In this document: positions 30,238-42,298 of the stretch, piece by piece | How positions within the stretch are numbered: position 1 is the stretch's first letter | Layout of the letters: each line of letters begins with the position of its first letter | Source of the DNA: Brachionus koreanus | Taxonomy: Eukaryota > Rotifera > Eurotatoria > Ploima > Brachionidae | Reading direction: 5' to 3' | DNA length: 45,089 nt | Assembly (NCBI GenBank): GCA_016987375.1 | Contig: PJRA01000198.1 | Coordinates: 295,837 to 340,925 of the forward strand | The notes under the pieces: generated by a model | The model's input: the letters and a program-made list of their open reading frames with translations, nothing else | What the model was told of the DNA's origin: nothing | The model's database searches: none | Made by a program: the position numbers and the translations under genes

Positions 30238-31558
30238 ATATATAAATTTTAATTCTCACACATTATTTTTACAAATTTTATCAACAATTTATCAATTTTA
30301 GTCAAATCAGAATTTTATTTTAAATTTTAATCAAGCAGTTTTACGAAATTTTTTTAATTAAAACTCTTATTTTTAAATAACAAAATTTATATTATTAAAA
30401 TTTAACTTTTTTTTTCAAATATCTTGGTATAAAAATTCAAGTCATAGCTTCTATAATCAATAAATGGCTTTTGTCAATTAAGACTTTTGAGATTAAAACG
30501 TTTTATTGAATAAGAATTATTGATTTGAGAAATTTGTCCAATTATACAATAATTTAAAAAAAAGACTCTTTTTTATAGACTAAAAAATTATTTTTTTTAT
30601 AAAATTTTTCATGCAAAGATGATGATAAAAGAACCCTAAAAGAGGATAGGTCTTTTTACGATTCTTTTAGGTTCATTTTAATTATTTTTTCTCCAAGAAA
30701 TAACAAAATTTATTTAATTCTTTTTTATTTTCTTTAACAATTCCTACTTTAGACTAAAAAATGATTGTGATGTAGATGATCAACTTAATGAAATAACTTC
30801 TGTATCAGATTAAAGTAAAAAAAAATTCAAGAAAAAAGAACCAAGTATTAAAAGGAACTATATTGTACTAAAAACAAAACAAAGAAAACTATGATTAAAA
30901 GAAGTGAAAAATCAACCTTTTTTTAATGAAACTATTCGAGTTTGTTGCTTATAAAAAATTTTCTGGTCCATGGCTCAAATTATTTTAAAAATAAATCAAA
31001 AAAATTTATGAGGTAAATTCTTTGAAATTTAAATTAAAAGTTTCTTTTTCATTTTAGAAATTAAAAGTCAAATTTTTTTGAAAAATTAAAGAATTTAAGG
31101 TTTTTACTTTAACTAAGTGGTAAAAATAAAAAAATTCATAGAAATAAAAAAAAAACTTTTATAAGTTTATTTTTTTTTTAATCAAAATATAAATTGTTAG
31201 AATAAAATCTTAATATTAAATATAATCATGCTAAAAATGTCGAATAAAAAAAAATAAAAAAAAAACTTTATGAATATTAATGATTTTCTAATCATATTAA
31301 ATAATAAATTAAAATTATTAATTAATTAACTAATATTTTAGAGATTGTTTAAAATTTTTTTCAAAAAAAATAGTAATCAAAAACAGCGTCAAAATTTTTG
31401 TCTTGACAATTTTATACTAAATTTTCCAACTTATAAATGATTAATATATCAAATAAGAATAAACATATTTTATGTTTAAATAATGAAAATTTATCATTTT
31501 AAATTTCTCGTGAGTTAAAATTAATACATAAAGAATAAAGCATTGTAAATTTTAAAAA
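30238..31558. other. Intergenic AT-rich DNA between SLC34 and syntaxin
   Basis: No gene was recognised. It contains an imperfect hairpin at about 30632-30675 (GAACCCTAAAAGA with TCTTTTAGGTTC) and many A/T runs. A few short frames are low-complexity and lack coding character. Confidence 0.6.
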
Positions 31559-32551
31559 ATGGCAGCTGAATTGATCCAAAATTTGCGCTCCAATATCCAA
31601 AAGCTGAATCAGACGAGTAAGATCTGCATAACCTTGATAATTACTTTTTTTCAAAAAATTTTCAGTCAGCAAGATTGAGAGCTTGTCAAATCAAATTGGT
31701 ACGTCCAAAGATTCAAATGAATTGCGCAAAAATTTGTAAAAGATTTTTCTTTTTTTCTATGCAGTAAAGTAGATAATTGATTTTATTGATTAGAGCCGAA
31801 GTTCAGCATAATTCCAAAGAAATAGCGCAAAGCGCCAAGAAAAATTTAAAAGAGCTTAACAGCATACCAAACAGCAATTTGGTATATTTATTATTAAAAA
31901 TTTGATTCAAATTTAAAGTGATTTTACTTCTAGGGTGAGTTTAAGATCCAAAAAGAACGCTTGGGAGATGAATTGATAAAGACAATTCAGAAATTCCAAA
32001 AAATAACTGAGTCATCGCTAAGAAAAGAGAAGCAAACCGAGCTACCTGAACAGCATCAGGTGATGTTTCAGAATGAACTAATGGAGTCAAATTTTGGCCG
32101 AAGTGCTGATCAGGTCAACATTCAAATTAAACAAGAACAAGAATTTCAGCTAGTCAAAGATCGAGAGAATCAAATTCATCAATTGGAATCAGATATAGTT
32201 GACTTGAATTATATGTTCAAAGACTTGGCTGTGATTGTAAACGATCAACAAGAAACAATTGGTTTTTATTAAACTTTTTATTTAATTTTTATTTTAAATT
32301 AGATGAATTTTTTAAGACACTATCGAGAGTAATATTAACAACACAGAATTATTTGTAAAGAATGGTAATGACCAGTTAGTTCAAGCTGTAAAAAGCAAAG
32401 TAAATAATTTATAATTTAAATTTTTTTTTTAATTTAAATTTTTTTATTTTAGTCCAAAGCAAGAAGAAAAAAGATGTTTTTAATAATACTAGTTCTAATT
32501 GTCCTGCTAATTGTAATTGGTGCAGTGATATTGTCTGCCAAACTAAGTTAA
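31559..32551 (+). CDS. STX7/STX12-like: Syntaxin-7/12-like endosomal Qa-SNARE, six exons
   Basis: Exons are 31559-31616, 31666-31735, 31794-31881, 31934-32261, 32317-32399 and 32453-32551. Introns are 49-58 bp, all phases match, and the product is 241 residues. It mediates homotypic and heterotypic fusion of endosomes and lysosomes. The N-terminal Habc bundle includes LIQNLRSNIQKLNQT, ESLSNQIGTSKDSNELRKNL and KERLGDELIKTIQKFQKI. The SNARE helix (about 147-207) contains RENQIHQLESDIVDLNYMFK then DLAVIVNDQQETIDTIESNI, with the central-layer Gln in NDQQ. A basic SKARRKK precedes a single C-terminal membrane anchor (about 217-236) and a four-residue lumenal tail. An alternative acceptor at 32302 in the fifth intron would shift the frame and is rejected. 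No retained N-terminal insertions relative to STX7 were seen; STX7 versus STX12 cannot be decided. Confidence 0.93.
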
Positions 32552-33763
32552 TTTATAACCTTATTTATTCATTTATAGAAATTAAATAAAAATTTTTATC
32601 TTTTTTTTTAAATTCACTTTTATTACTGTATTATTTTTTTTTGTGAAAACCAGTCTAAAAACGAAAATATAAAAACAAAAATTTTCATTAACAAATTGAA
32701 ATTATATTGAAAAACATTTTTAATTAAGCATTAAAATAAAAAAAATACTTTATTTCATTAAATTAATGGTTTTTGGGCTTTAGATCATTAAAAATATATT
32801 TTTGATGCATTTATCTTTCGCATTGATTTTATTTTAGAGCTTGAACATTTAAAATGTTTGATAAAAATAAAATTTTGATAAAATTTTAAATACTCGTATC
32901 TTGGTATAGTGAAATTCAAATAGAAATAAAAGCAAAATTCTTCCTTTTTTGATGATTTAAAATTTATAAGAATAAAATGTTTCTAAAAAATACTGCAAAA
33001 AAGCTAAATTTTTAAAAAAAAATTTTATTATATTTTCTTTGATGGATATCAAATCAATAATAGATTTAAAATCTTATTGATGTTTTATATTTTGTCTTTT
33101 TCTTACATAAGAAAAAAAATTTTTTAACAAGAAAGGTGCAACAAAAGATTATGCCTTTTTTTGCAATGATTATTTTAAAAAATATTTTAATTCATCAAAA
33201 AAAAAATAAATTTTTTTTTTTGTATTTGAATTTCACAATAACGCGTCTCTTTTTAACGCTTTTAATATTAATAATTTCTTTTTTGAATTAAGTAGATTTT
33301 TCTTTAGAAAAAATTACTAATTTCTTGATTTTTATAATTTAATTCCCAAAGCTTAATTAACTTAAAGTTAAACTTAGCAAAATCCAGCTAAATTAAAACC
33401 CTTACCCTCTCTTTCTTTTTTTTAAAAACCAATTTCGATTTTGTACCTAAACTGAATAAAGAGTAAAAAGTAAGCTTTTTGTTTTGTACTATAATCAATT
33501 TTTTTTAATAAAGCATTCTAATACTTTAATTTCTAATTAATTAAATTAGTTAACATTTGAATTTTGGTTTTGTTTCCTAAATGAAAATATTCCAATCGAT
33601 ACTTTTTTTATTAAAAAAAAAATTGAATTTTATTTTTTGATAATGTTATGTTGGAAAAGTTTTGTTCATTAATGTTTAGATTAACATTATAAATTCAAAA
33701 TTTAAAAATGTATTCTATTTTTGACACAAAATAGATAAAATAAAACCATTATATATAATTGAA
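32552..33763. other. Intergenic DNA between syntaxin and SARA
   Basis: AATAAA at about 32585 is the likely poly(A) signal of the syntaxin gene. The rest is AT-rich, with no coding frame and no inverted repeat noticed. Confidence 0.6.
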
Positions 33764-36700
33764 ATGGAATCTTTTGAATTCGATCTGGATAAAGCTTTGG
33801 ACGAGCTGGAAAAACTTGATGGTATTTAAAATAATATTTGTTGGGTAAAAAATAAATTTGATCGAATTTAGCTGAAGAAGCAGAGATAAAACGAAATAGA
33901 GAATTAGATAAAGATGAAAATGTAATCCAAGAAATTTTGGAGAATTTAATTTTAAAAATTGAACAAGATGAAAAAAAAACAAATGAGATTGTAAATATTG
34001 TTCAAGATGAATGTGAGAAAATTCATGAAACTTGTTCAGAAGAAGCCAAATCAAGCAACCAAGAAATCTTAGCTATCACAAGCGAGCAGTCTGAATCTGA
34101 TATTAAAATTGATCAAAAAACTTGTCAATTAGCTCAAAAAAATGAAACATCTTTTTTAGTTCAAGTAACTGATTATAAATCTGAATGGGATCAATTAACC
34201 GATAGCGAAAAAACCTTGGGTCTTCAAGCTCCTGTGTGGCTTCCAGATTCAGAAACAAATAATTGCTTAAAGTGCGGCTTGAAATTTTCATTCCGCAAAA
34301 GACGCCATCATTGTCGAGCTTGCGGTCTAATTTTTTGTTCTTCTTGCTGTAGTGAAAAATTAGAACTTCCATTTAAGCTAAATACTAGCGAAACTCCAAG
34401 AGAATCAACCAAAAATGAATTATCACGAGTTTGTCTAGTTTGTTTTAAAACAATAAACAAAGTAAATGAATTGAAAGAGAAAATAAATCAGATAGAAAAT
34501 AGTGTACCAATAGTTTCAGTTTTAAAAAAAAGTAAATTATCTGAAAATACAGACTCGGAACAAATGGGTAAATACAAGCTTGATTTTCTTATTTTAATTT
34601 TTGAATATAAATTTTTTTGTGACTGCAAAAAATTTTGAACTTATTCTTGATTAAATTTTCTTTTAAAAAAAAATGGTTAGCTTATCATTAAAAATATTTG
34701 CCAAAATATTTTCTTTTCTTCCTTCTCATTGTGACTGCCTTAATCCAGAAGTAGCACATAACGCATAAATTGCCAGTCTTTAAACTTTTCAAGTGTGCTG
34801 AATTGACAAGACACTTTTTTATTTTCTATAACTGTGATAACCGTTTAAATGACTTGTAGAATTTTGTTTGTGGAAAAATCAAGCATAAAATGATTATTAA
34901 AAAGGCATTGATAAATAATATTTTAACTAATAGTCAATTTACCTTTTTTTAAGGTTAATTTTTTTAAAAAGTTTCTCAGTTTAAATTTAAAAAAAAAGTA
35001 TCATATTTTACACTAGCCACCTAGAAAACTAATAAAATTATTAATGAAAAAATATTCAGCACAAAATTACATCTTCAAAAATGTCAAATTTTTCAAAGAA
35101 TTGAATCAAAACATAAATCATAGTAACCAAAAATGTTTAAACTAATGTTTATAAAAAAAAATCAATTTGACATTGTGTCCAAAATGCAGTAAATTTTTGT
35201 AATTTTATGTTAAAATTTTAAAAATGGTATAATCGTTAGATGGTAGCAGTTCAGTAAAGCTAAATTGTTATTAAATAACTAGCTTTTTCAAAAGCTGATT
35301 TTTTTATTTTAGTTATTCATTATTTATTCATTTGAATTTATCTATTTAACAAAAATTTTAACAATTGACATACTAATAAATAATTTTTTTTAACAGTGAA
35401 CAGATTAATATTTTTTCTTTAATAATTTTTCAAATGACATTTTTAAATTCCAAATAGGATAATCATCTTGCAAAAGCACAAAATTAGGCATTTTGAAATT
35501 TTAAAATTTAATCATAAATTTTACATCTAAGAAATTAAAGATTGTTTTTGTGTAAGGATGAAATGGTTAGCAAAATGTCGTCCTGAACAGAAAATGAGGC
35601 ATTTGGGGAAATAGATGTTAATTAGAAGAGGAAAGATCTATATGCTGGATGAAGTATAAGTTCGATCTCTTTCATGTCTTCTAAATTTGTCATTCTTCTT
35701 CAGTGTTCTTAATGTCTGAGGTCTTGAAGAAAAAAACAGTTTGGGAAAAGAAGGATTTTTTTCTTGAAGTGAAGCATACTTTATTTCTAATTGTTCAGAA
35801 TAAAGCTGGTTGAGATGAGATCAACTCGGCAACTTCTGTTAACTTTGTTAATCTTTGTTTAGGTGACAAGGCATCGTCGATTGTGATATGTAAAGATCAT
35901 TTAATAATTGAAGAACATTTAATTAATTATGTTTATTTTAGCATATAATTTGACCTAAAGTTTTGGTATTACAAAAATGCTAAAATCCAAAATATCCAAC
36001 CCTTTAAAATTTTGTGACTCAGCATAATATTTTTAGCAGATTTTTATTTTAATTCAAACTAAAAAATTTTTTTCTTTCTCTCACAGAAATATAGCTGTTA
36101 TAGCAAAGCTACGTCTAGTCAAGCACTGAAAGTCTTCTGCTTTAGCTCATTATTATTATTATTATTATTGTAACATAATTTGTTTCCAAATTTATAAAAA
36201 AAAAAAACTGATTATATTTGTATATCAAGAAAAAAAGCGAGAATTTAATTTTAACATTTTAACTTGTTTTTTTCTGAAGCAGGTTAAGAGTTTATCCGCA
36301 ATGGAACCATTTCTGTCATTTCCAAAAGTGATTAATTAATTTAATTTTTGTTTTAATTTAGAATAAATAAAAACCAAAATGTGTTAATTATACCTTAAAA
36401 TGATTCTAAATTAATTTTTTTTTGTTACCTGATAGTTAAATATTTTGTTTGTATATTTTATAAAAATAAATAAATCAAATATTTATTTTTAAAATCTTTT
36501 TATGTATTTGAAAAAAGCTTCTTTATGTTTATCATCATTTTTGTTTAACGTTAATAAACTCTTTTTTAAAACTATTTAAACAATTTATTTCAAGCATTCA
36601 AGTGATAATTTGAAAAAAAATGCGAATTTATTACAAGCTTAAGAAAGTTGATTTTTTTTAGAAATTCGGAGCATATCCATAATTTTGCTGTTGTTGCTGA

Positions 36701-39700
36701 ATGTTGCTGAATGATTGATTCTGTTGTCCGAATGGTGTTTGCTGCTGTGGCTGCATACCTTGTTGATGAAAATTTGGCTGATAGCCTTGATTTAAATTTG
36801 GCTGATATATTTGCTGCTGTTGATGGTTAAAAAATTGCTGTTGAGACTCGTTGGGAGCAGATTGTCCATTTTGCTGGTTGTTTTGTACGGGCAAAGCCAA
36901 ACGACCAAAGTAATTAGAATATCTTATTTTAGATGGCTCGCCGACAAGCTTTACAAGACTGTTGTTCTCAAGTTCACATTCTCTTAAAGTTCTAAACGGC
37001 ATACTGTTCAATTCTTGAGCCTTAAAGAACAGCTTTTGATCTCTAACAGGAACTGAGGTCAATTTTTCAAGCTCATTTTGAAGATCGAGTACGGTCAAAT
37101 TTTTATTTTGACCTTTGAGCAAAACCATGTGCCGATCGGATCCATGTTGAACCTCGATTTTTAAGATTTCAGATGGATTTTCGCCAGGAAATCGACTAGT
37201 CAAATTTCCGGGCTGTTGTGGTATGCGAGGGGAGAATATGTCAGGCTGAGGTGGTGGCGTAATGCCTCTTGGCAGCCTGATGTCAGGTAAATTGTTGTTT
37301 CCTTTGGGCCAAACTGATATTGGACTGTTGTTTTCTAAGCCAAATGCTTCCAAAGGCGCCTCATCTAAATACTCGTGAATGTTGTAGCCTTTGAAAACAA
37401 TACACTGCTGGTCTGGCTGAATTTTGAAAACTCGATTTATTTCACGTTTAAGATCACTTACTGTCAGTGGTTTCTTACCATTGACCAATATATATTCACG
37501 CTCTGATCCAAACGATGCATAAAGCTTTAGTACAACATTATTTCTATCCAAATTTTGACTTTAAAAATTAAAAAAAAATTTTTTTTAAATTTTATTTAAA
37601 TTAAAAAATAATAGATGTATTTTGATTCTACTTGAACATTTGCTGATAGTCCTGATGATTCCTAGGCGACTGTTGGGAAAAAGAAGTTGATCCAGCTGGA
37701 ATTTGATTTTGTGCTGAAAACATGCTAGACATAGAATTCATGGCGGCCTGCATTTCACGTGATCGAGCTGTACGTAATGGTAATTCAGAGTCACGGGTCA
37801 CCCGAATCGGATGATTGTTCTCCACTCCGAGATGCTCCAAAGTTTCGTTTGGAAAATCGCACAAATTGGTGCCTTTATGAAATATAACTTGTTCATTCAT
37901 GGGAATTTTGAATGTCTTCTGAACATCTTCCATTAAATCGCGAACCACCAAATCTTGACTTCTAGTCACAACTATAAACTGTCTTTCGGAACCATATGCA
38001 GCCTCGAGCTTAATGACTTTTCTGTCCATTCGACGCGCCATTTGCTTAAATAAAAATATGAAAAAAATAAAATTCTTTTTTTTTCAAGTTTGAACATTAA
38101 TTTTTTTTTGTTTAGCGCCATTACAAAATACCTTATTGGGACTGTTTCGGAAGTATTCAGAAAAAGGTAGGGCCATGTTTAAAAAAATCGATTTCAATTA
38201 TTTTCTAAAATGAAATTTTGACTTTTTTTTTCTCTCTTTTTTTGACTAAACAAAAGTGTATCTAAGCATCAAAGAGAAACAAAAAACAAATTTTCACGTA
38301 AAGTAAATATTATCTCAAGTTAAATGAAAATGTAAAATCCAAATCGGTTTGATCGGCTTCTTAAATGCATAAACTTAATTAAATTAGGCTTTTTCAATGT
38401 ATACACATTTTTCATATTTGAATCTCAGATTATTTCATCTAACATTGACTTATTATATGTAAATGTTTGACGCTCTGGAATTTTCTCTCTTTGCTTGTTT
38501 AATTGCGCGATTTAAAACCTCCTTGAAAAGTCTGACAAATCGAAATTTTAAGAAACAAAATGCTTACCTTTTGTTTTATTTGTTTTAGTAGATATATTTC
38601 AAAAAATTGGAATTAATTTCTAAATATTAAGTGACAATAGCCTGTTAATAAAAATTTTGATCAATAAAAATTTAGAAAGAAAAAAAAAATTGAAATTTCT
38701 ATTTCTTTATTAGTTTTAAAAAAGTTAATTTAAGCCATTTTTCGCTTTAGTAAATAAAAGGTTTTTTATTTTATTCACAAAAATAAATAAAATTTAATAA
38801 AATCTTATATTTAATTGTTTGAATTCAATAAATTTCTACTTTTAGAAAAACAAATTATTGAAGATAAATCGACTTCGGCTGATTTAAAAAAAAATAGAAA
38901 TTTATTAAAAATATGGCACTTAGCACAAAACTAATTTAAAACTAATAAAATACGATCAAAAATCTGAGCACAACAGTGATTTAAATAAAGAAATAACAGC
39001 AATTTTTTTTCTTTTTTTTTTTCAAAAATGATTTTATGAAAAAATCTGTATGGCAACAACAAAAAATAAAACAATAAAAAATTCGAATCATGATTATTAA
39101 TGCCTATCATTTGAGCCCATGTTATACAACTTTACTTAATTAAGAATTCATTTAATAGTATGGGACATGCAACTTTGTTTTTTTTTATTCTCTATTTTTT
39201 ATTTGTGAATCCAGCACTTGAATCCTGTTGGATTCTAGAATGCAAATTATTTACCAAGATTCCATGACAACTTGTTTCTATTTTTATAAGAATTCTTTTT
39301 ATTGTTTTTATTTCTATTAGATTGCGTAATTTCCTGCTTAGTATTTTTCAAATTTACCGATTTAATTGTTTTTAAATGATCGACTGTAATTTAGCATGTA
39401 ATGATATTTTATTTATTTATTTTTTTTTTTTAATGATAACATTGAATGAAGAAATCAGAGGTCATTTTTTTTGTGACAAAAAATGTCTAAAAATATTTTC
39501 TGAAATAACAAAACAGATTTTTGGCAACTTTAAAAGCAAACAATACCTCTCTAATTAGCATTTCTTGAGGCTGATGGTTATAGATCATTTTGTATGGGTT
39601 GACAGGGTCAGGGATGTTGTGGGCCGGACTGTGCACTTTTTTCCATACTCTCAGCTTAGATTGCTTTTCCTCGAGCCGCAGGTTGTCTCCGCTACGACCA

Positions 39701-42298
39701 TAACCAGAATAATATTCTAATGATTTATACATTTAATTTTTTAAAAATCAAAAATTAATTCAGTTAAAATAATACTTGACATAGGCTTTATATCCTTCAA
39801 ATGTTAAACAAAATCTAAAATTTAAATCTTAAGAAAATACTTAGCAAGAATATTAAAATTTTAAATCTTTCAAGTCTTAAAGTAAATGGCTTATTATGGT
39901 AAATAAGTATTACCTTCTCATAAAAAAATTTATTTATTCTATTTTTGTTTTTATTGTTTATCTAAAAGCTATTTAAAAAATAAAAAAATATATATTTTTA
40001 GATAAAATCGGTTCAAATAAACGTAAAAATGTTCGCTTTTCGGACGGTTTGTTTCCCGGTCAATTATCATCATTTGGCGAAATAAACAATTTAGGTATTC
40101 TAAAAAAGCTTGATTGTTTATTGAGAATTGCTTTTAAATCACCTTAATTTTTGTTATTTAAGAGACTCTATTCGACGCCTCCGATGCCTATTTTGACGAA
40201 TTTAAAGCAATAAATCAAATATTGGAAAGTAAGTATAATGCTTAAATAATTAGATATTGATTTTCTTCTAAAAAAAAAGTCTTATTAAATATATGTTTTT
40301 AAATTTTTTTAAATCTAGCTAGTACACTTATTAAATAGTGTAATTTGGTGTTAGTAGCCGTCTAAGTGTTTTCAAATTAATTTTAATTAAAATCAAACAA
40401 AATTTTTCAAATAGTAAGCTTCGTTTCAAGGTTAATTTAGGGAACCAAGTACTAAAAATGTTTGTTTTCAATTTAAAAAAAAAAAATAATAAAATAAAAT
40501 TAAATTTTTAAACCAACTTGGTAAATTTTTGGTTTGTTTTTTTTTCGGTTTTAAACTTTAAAATTTTACTCTAATTAAACTTTTAAATAAATTTTAACTT
40601 ATTTAATTTTATTTTTATTTTCAGATGATGATAATGAAAATTATATATTTTTCAAACCAATGGCCAATTTGAGAGTTAATGTCACTCTAAAAGAGAGTAG
40701 ATTTTTTATTAGTTTTTTTTTATTTTGTTTATTTATTAAAATATTTCAAAGTAAATAATTTTGGTAAATGTTGGATTTATGTCACAAATGGCATGTGTGT
40801 GAACGCCCAAGATGAGCTTGTGTTCTTATTAAAGTCAGTTGACTCGGACAATAAGTATGTCCCGAGACAAGTGATCTATCATATCATGGACATTTATGAG
40901 AAATCCTCCAAAGGATATCGGGTTTCCTACATGAACCACATGTTGTACAATTATGACAATGAAAAGCTATTTGCTGAAATTCTCGACAAAAACTCTCAAA
41001 GTTTTATTAACTCGTCAAACACTCTGCTTAATAACAAAAACAATTCAGCTTTTTTTTATTTCCGGCCAACTAAAATGCATTTAGAAATGAGCTTGAAAAA
41101 CATGGGAAAAATTCTTCCACAAGAGCCGTATTTAATCGGCTATTTGATTCAAAAATGGGAAGTTCCTTGGGCAAAATTGCTTCCTTTACGGCTAATGCTT
41201 CGATTGGGAGAACAATTTGAGTCATATCCGTGTCCGATTGTCAGCGATTACGATCGTAAACCAGTGTACGGTGAGATCGGACACAGCATCATGAGCTTGC
41301 TTAGCGACATACGCAATTTTCAGTACACAATTCCTCAAATTGACGGCATAAACATCATTTTAGATGGATTAAACACTCTAATTTCAATACCTGAGTCTCA
41401 ATACGATCTCTTAATGAAATCAATGCTTACTTCAAATGACTATGTGTTCTGTTTTGCTTCTTTGCAAATAAATGAACATGTCCGGTCTTATCTAATTGCT
41501 GCTGAAAATGAAAATTTAGATTCTTATTCTTCTAAAAAGGTTAATTTTAATGGCAAAGAAAGCCAAAAGACGGGTGCTTGCTTTGTAGTGTTTAATGGTG
41601 CTTTTAAAAAAAACGCCACTCAAAATGCCAAACAGACCATTGTTGAAGACGGACTAATGATTCATATTGACTATGACACAATGACCAAATTAAAGCAGGC
41701 TCTTCAATCGATGCAGCCGTTTCGTATCGAATGCTCCAAACTTGAACATGATCACGTTATCAATATTGAATGGTCGAGTGGAGATAAATACTTGAGTCGA
41801 AATGTCTTCAGCATAATTGATGGCAGAAGTCTTCAAGGTGTTAAAAACCTGCGTCTTGCTAATAGCATTGAATACAAACAGTCCAAAGGATCAAAGGCTA
41901 TAAAATGGAGTCAAATTTATTTGATAAAAGCCGACGAAGAAGCTCAAATAGACGAATCTAGTTTTAATTTGCAAAAGTTTATAGAAATATTTTCTTCCGG
42001 GTGCTGTGTGGCACTCAGTCCAATGTTAAACAACATTGAAGATGCCTACAAAAATTTTGCTGGTATTAAACACTTTGAGCCTTTCCGAGTTGGTGTCAGA
42101 GTCGAGATTAACAAGGACCAAGTGGGCTATTGTATAGGTATGTGCGGACAAGTGCTTAATGAATCGGATGTAATGGAGTCTATGGACAATAATTTGGTAC
42201 AAATATTGCACCAAGTAAATGCTGCACATGTTAATTTACTACTGGAATTTATATTTTATGTTCACGATAGATCACATTTACCATACAAAAGAAAATAG
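33764..42298 (+). CDS. ZFYVE9/ZFYVE16-like: SARA/ZFYVE9-family FYVE protein, six exons with nested genes in intron 2
   Basis: Exons are 33764-33821, 33872-34567, 40002-40094, 40163-40228, 40625-40696 and 40752-42298. Every junction is phase 1 and the product is 843 residues. It is an early-endosome scaffold binding PI3P. The N-terminus is acidic and short (human is over 1400 residues in total). The FYVE finger (about 141-213) shows VWLPDSETNNCLKCGLKF, RKRRHHCRACG and CLVCF, with all eight zinc Cys. After it come SVLKK and RKNVRFSDGLFPGQ (human has a VWFADG-type block here), then the SARA C-terminal domain: CWIYVTNGM, YLIGYLIQKWEVPWAKLLPL, RLMLRLGEQFESYPCPIV and IVEDGLMIHI. Last comes RVGVRVEINKDQVGYCIG, then LEFIFYV. 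The Smad-binding loop of vertebrate SARA is not visible, so the ancestral trafficking role is more likely than TGF-beta scaffolding. Phase agreement across the 5.4-kb intron is the main proof of one gene. Confidence 0.9.
36093..36169 (+). repeat. tRNA-like short repeat with (ATT)n tail, copy F
   Basis: AGCTGTTATAGCAAAGCTAC through GTCTAGTCAAGCACTGAAAG and TCTTCTGCTTTAGCTC leads into (ATT)n at 36148-36169. It aligns by eye with copy A at 3659-3735. Being inside the SARA intron, it shows the family inserts in transcribed DNA. Confidence 0.55.
36658..38041 (-). CDS. Protein with three tandem ubiquitin-like domains and a Gln-rich tail
   Basis: Exon 1 is 38041-37632 and exon 2 is 37558-36658, with a 73-bp intron and phase 2, giving 436 residues. 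The three ubiquitin-like folds lie at about 7-83, 145-220 and 268-343. Each starts with a (Y/F/H)GS(E/D)R turn (AAYGSERQFIVV, ASFGSEREYILV, VQHGSDRHMVLL). Each has a DL-x-x-(E/D)(I/V/L) helix, a Lys-x-x-(N/E)-L or equivalent hairpin, and ends LGVENNHPIRV, GLENNSPISV or ELENNSLVKL. The style is that of the BAG1 ubiquitin-like domain (helix, IFKG/FKA, LG-EN), but no BAG domain is present. No domain ends in Gly-Gly, so none should be processed as a modifier. The tail (about 360-436) is rich in Gln, Asn and Tyr and prion-like in composition. An acceptor (TTTTATTTAAG) lies three bases before the ATG, so a 5' UTR exon or spliced leader is likely. The whole gene lies inside the SARA intron on the opposite strand. 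Confidence 0.8.
39455..39732 (-). CDS. Small protein of unknown function, probably two exons
   Basis: Exon 1 is 39732-39547 (62 codons) and ends at donor GTATTG. The proposed exon 2 is 39499-39455 after TTATTTCAG, phase 0, giving 76 residues. Exon 1 has clear coding character: MYKSLEYYSGYGRSGDNLRL, then KLRVWKKVHSPAHNIPDPVN and PYKMIYNHQPQEMLIRE. Its Tyr/Pro-rich, extended style recalls small microtubule-associated ciliary proteins, but I cannot name a family. Exon 2 (KIFLDIFCHKKNDL) is less convincing. The gene lies in the large SARA intron, antisense to it, about 270 bp before SARA exon 3. Confidence 0.5.

Larger units (their letters stand above)
34568..40001 (+). other. 5.4-kb intron of the SARA-family gene, host of nested genes
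   Basis: The donor GTAAAT follows ATGG at 34567 and the acceptor TATATTTTTAG ends at 40001. Inside, on the minus strand, are the triple-ubiquitin-like gene and a small gene at 39455-39732. There is also a tRNA-like repeat at 36093-36169. A less AT-rich stretch at 35560-35900 holds no long frame and looks like a decayed mobile element. The remainder (34640-35550, 38100-39400) is AT-rich with nothing recognised. Confidence 0.85.

Noticed and set aside
40793..42298. A separate gene starting at ATG 40793 with the SARA C-terminal domain
   Set aside because: The frame is open and family-like upstream of that ATG to the acceptor at 40752, and earlier exons (40002, 40163, 40625) join in phase back to the FYVE exon.
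31559..42298. Operon of syntaxin and SARA
   Set aside because: The 1.2-kb spacer contains a poly(A) signal and AT-rich filler; same strand and shared endosomal theme alone do not support polycistronic transcription.
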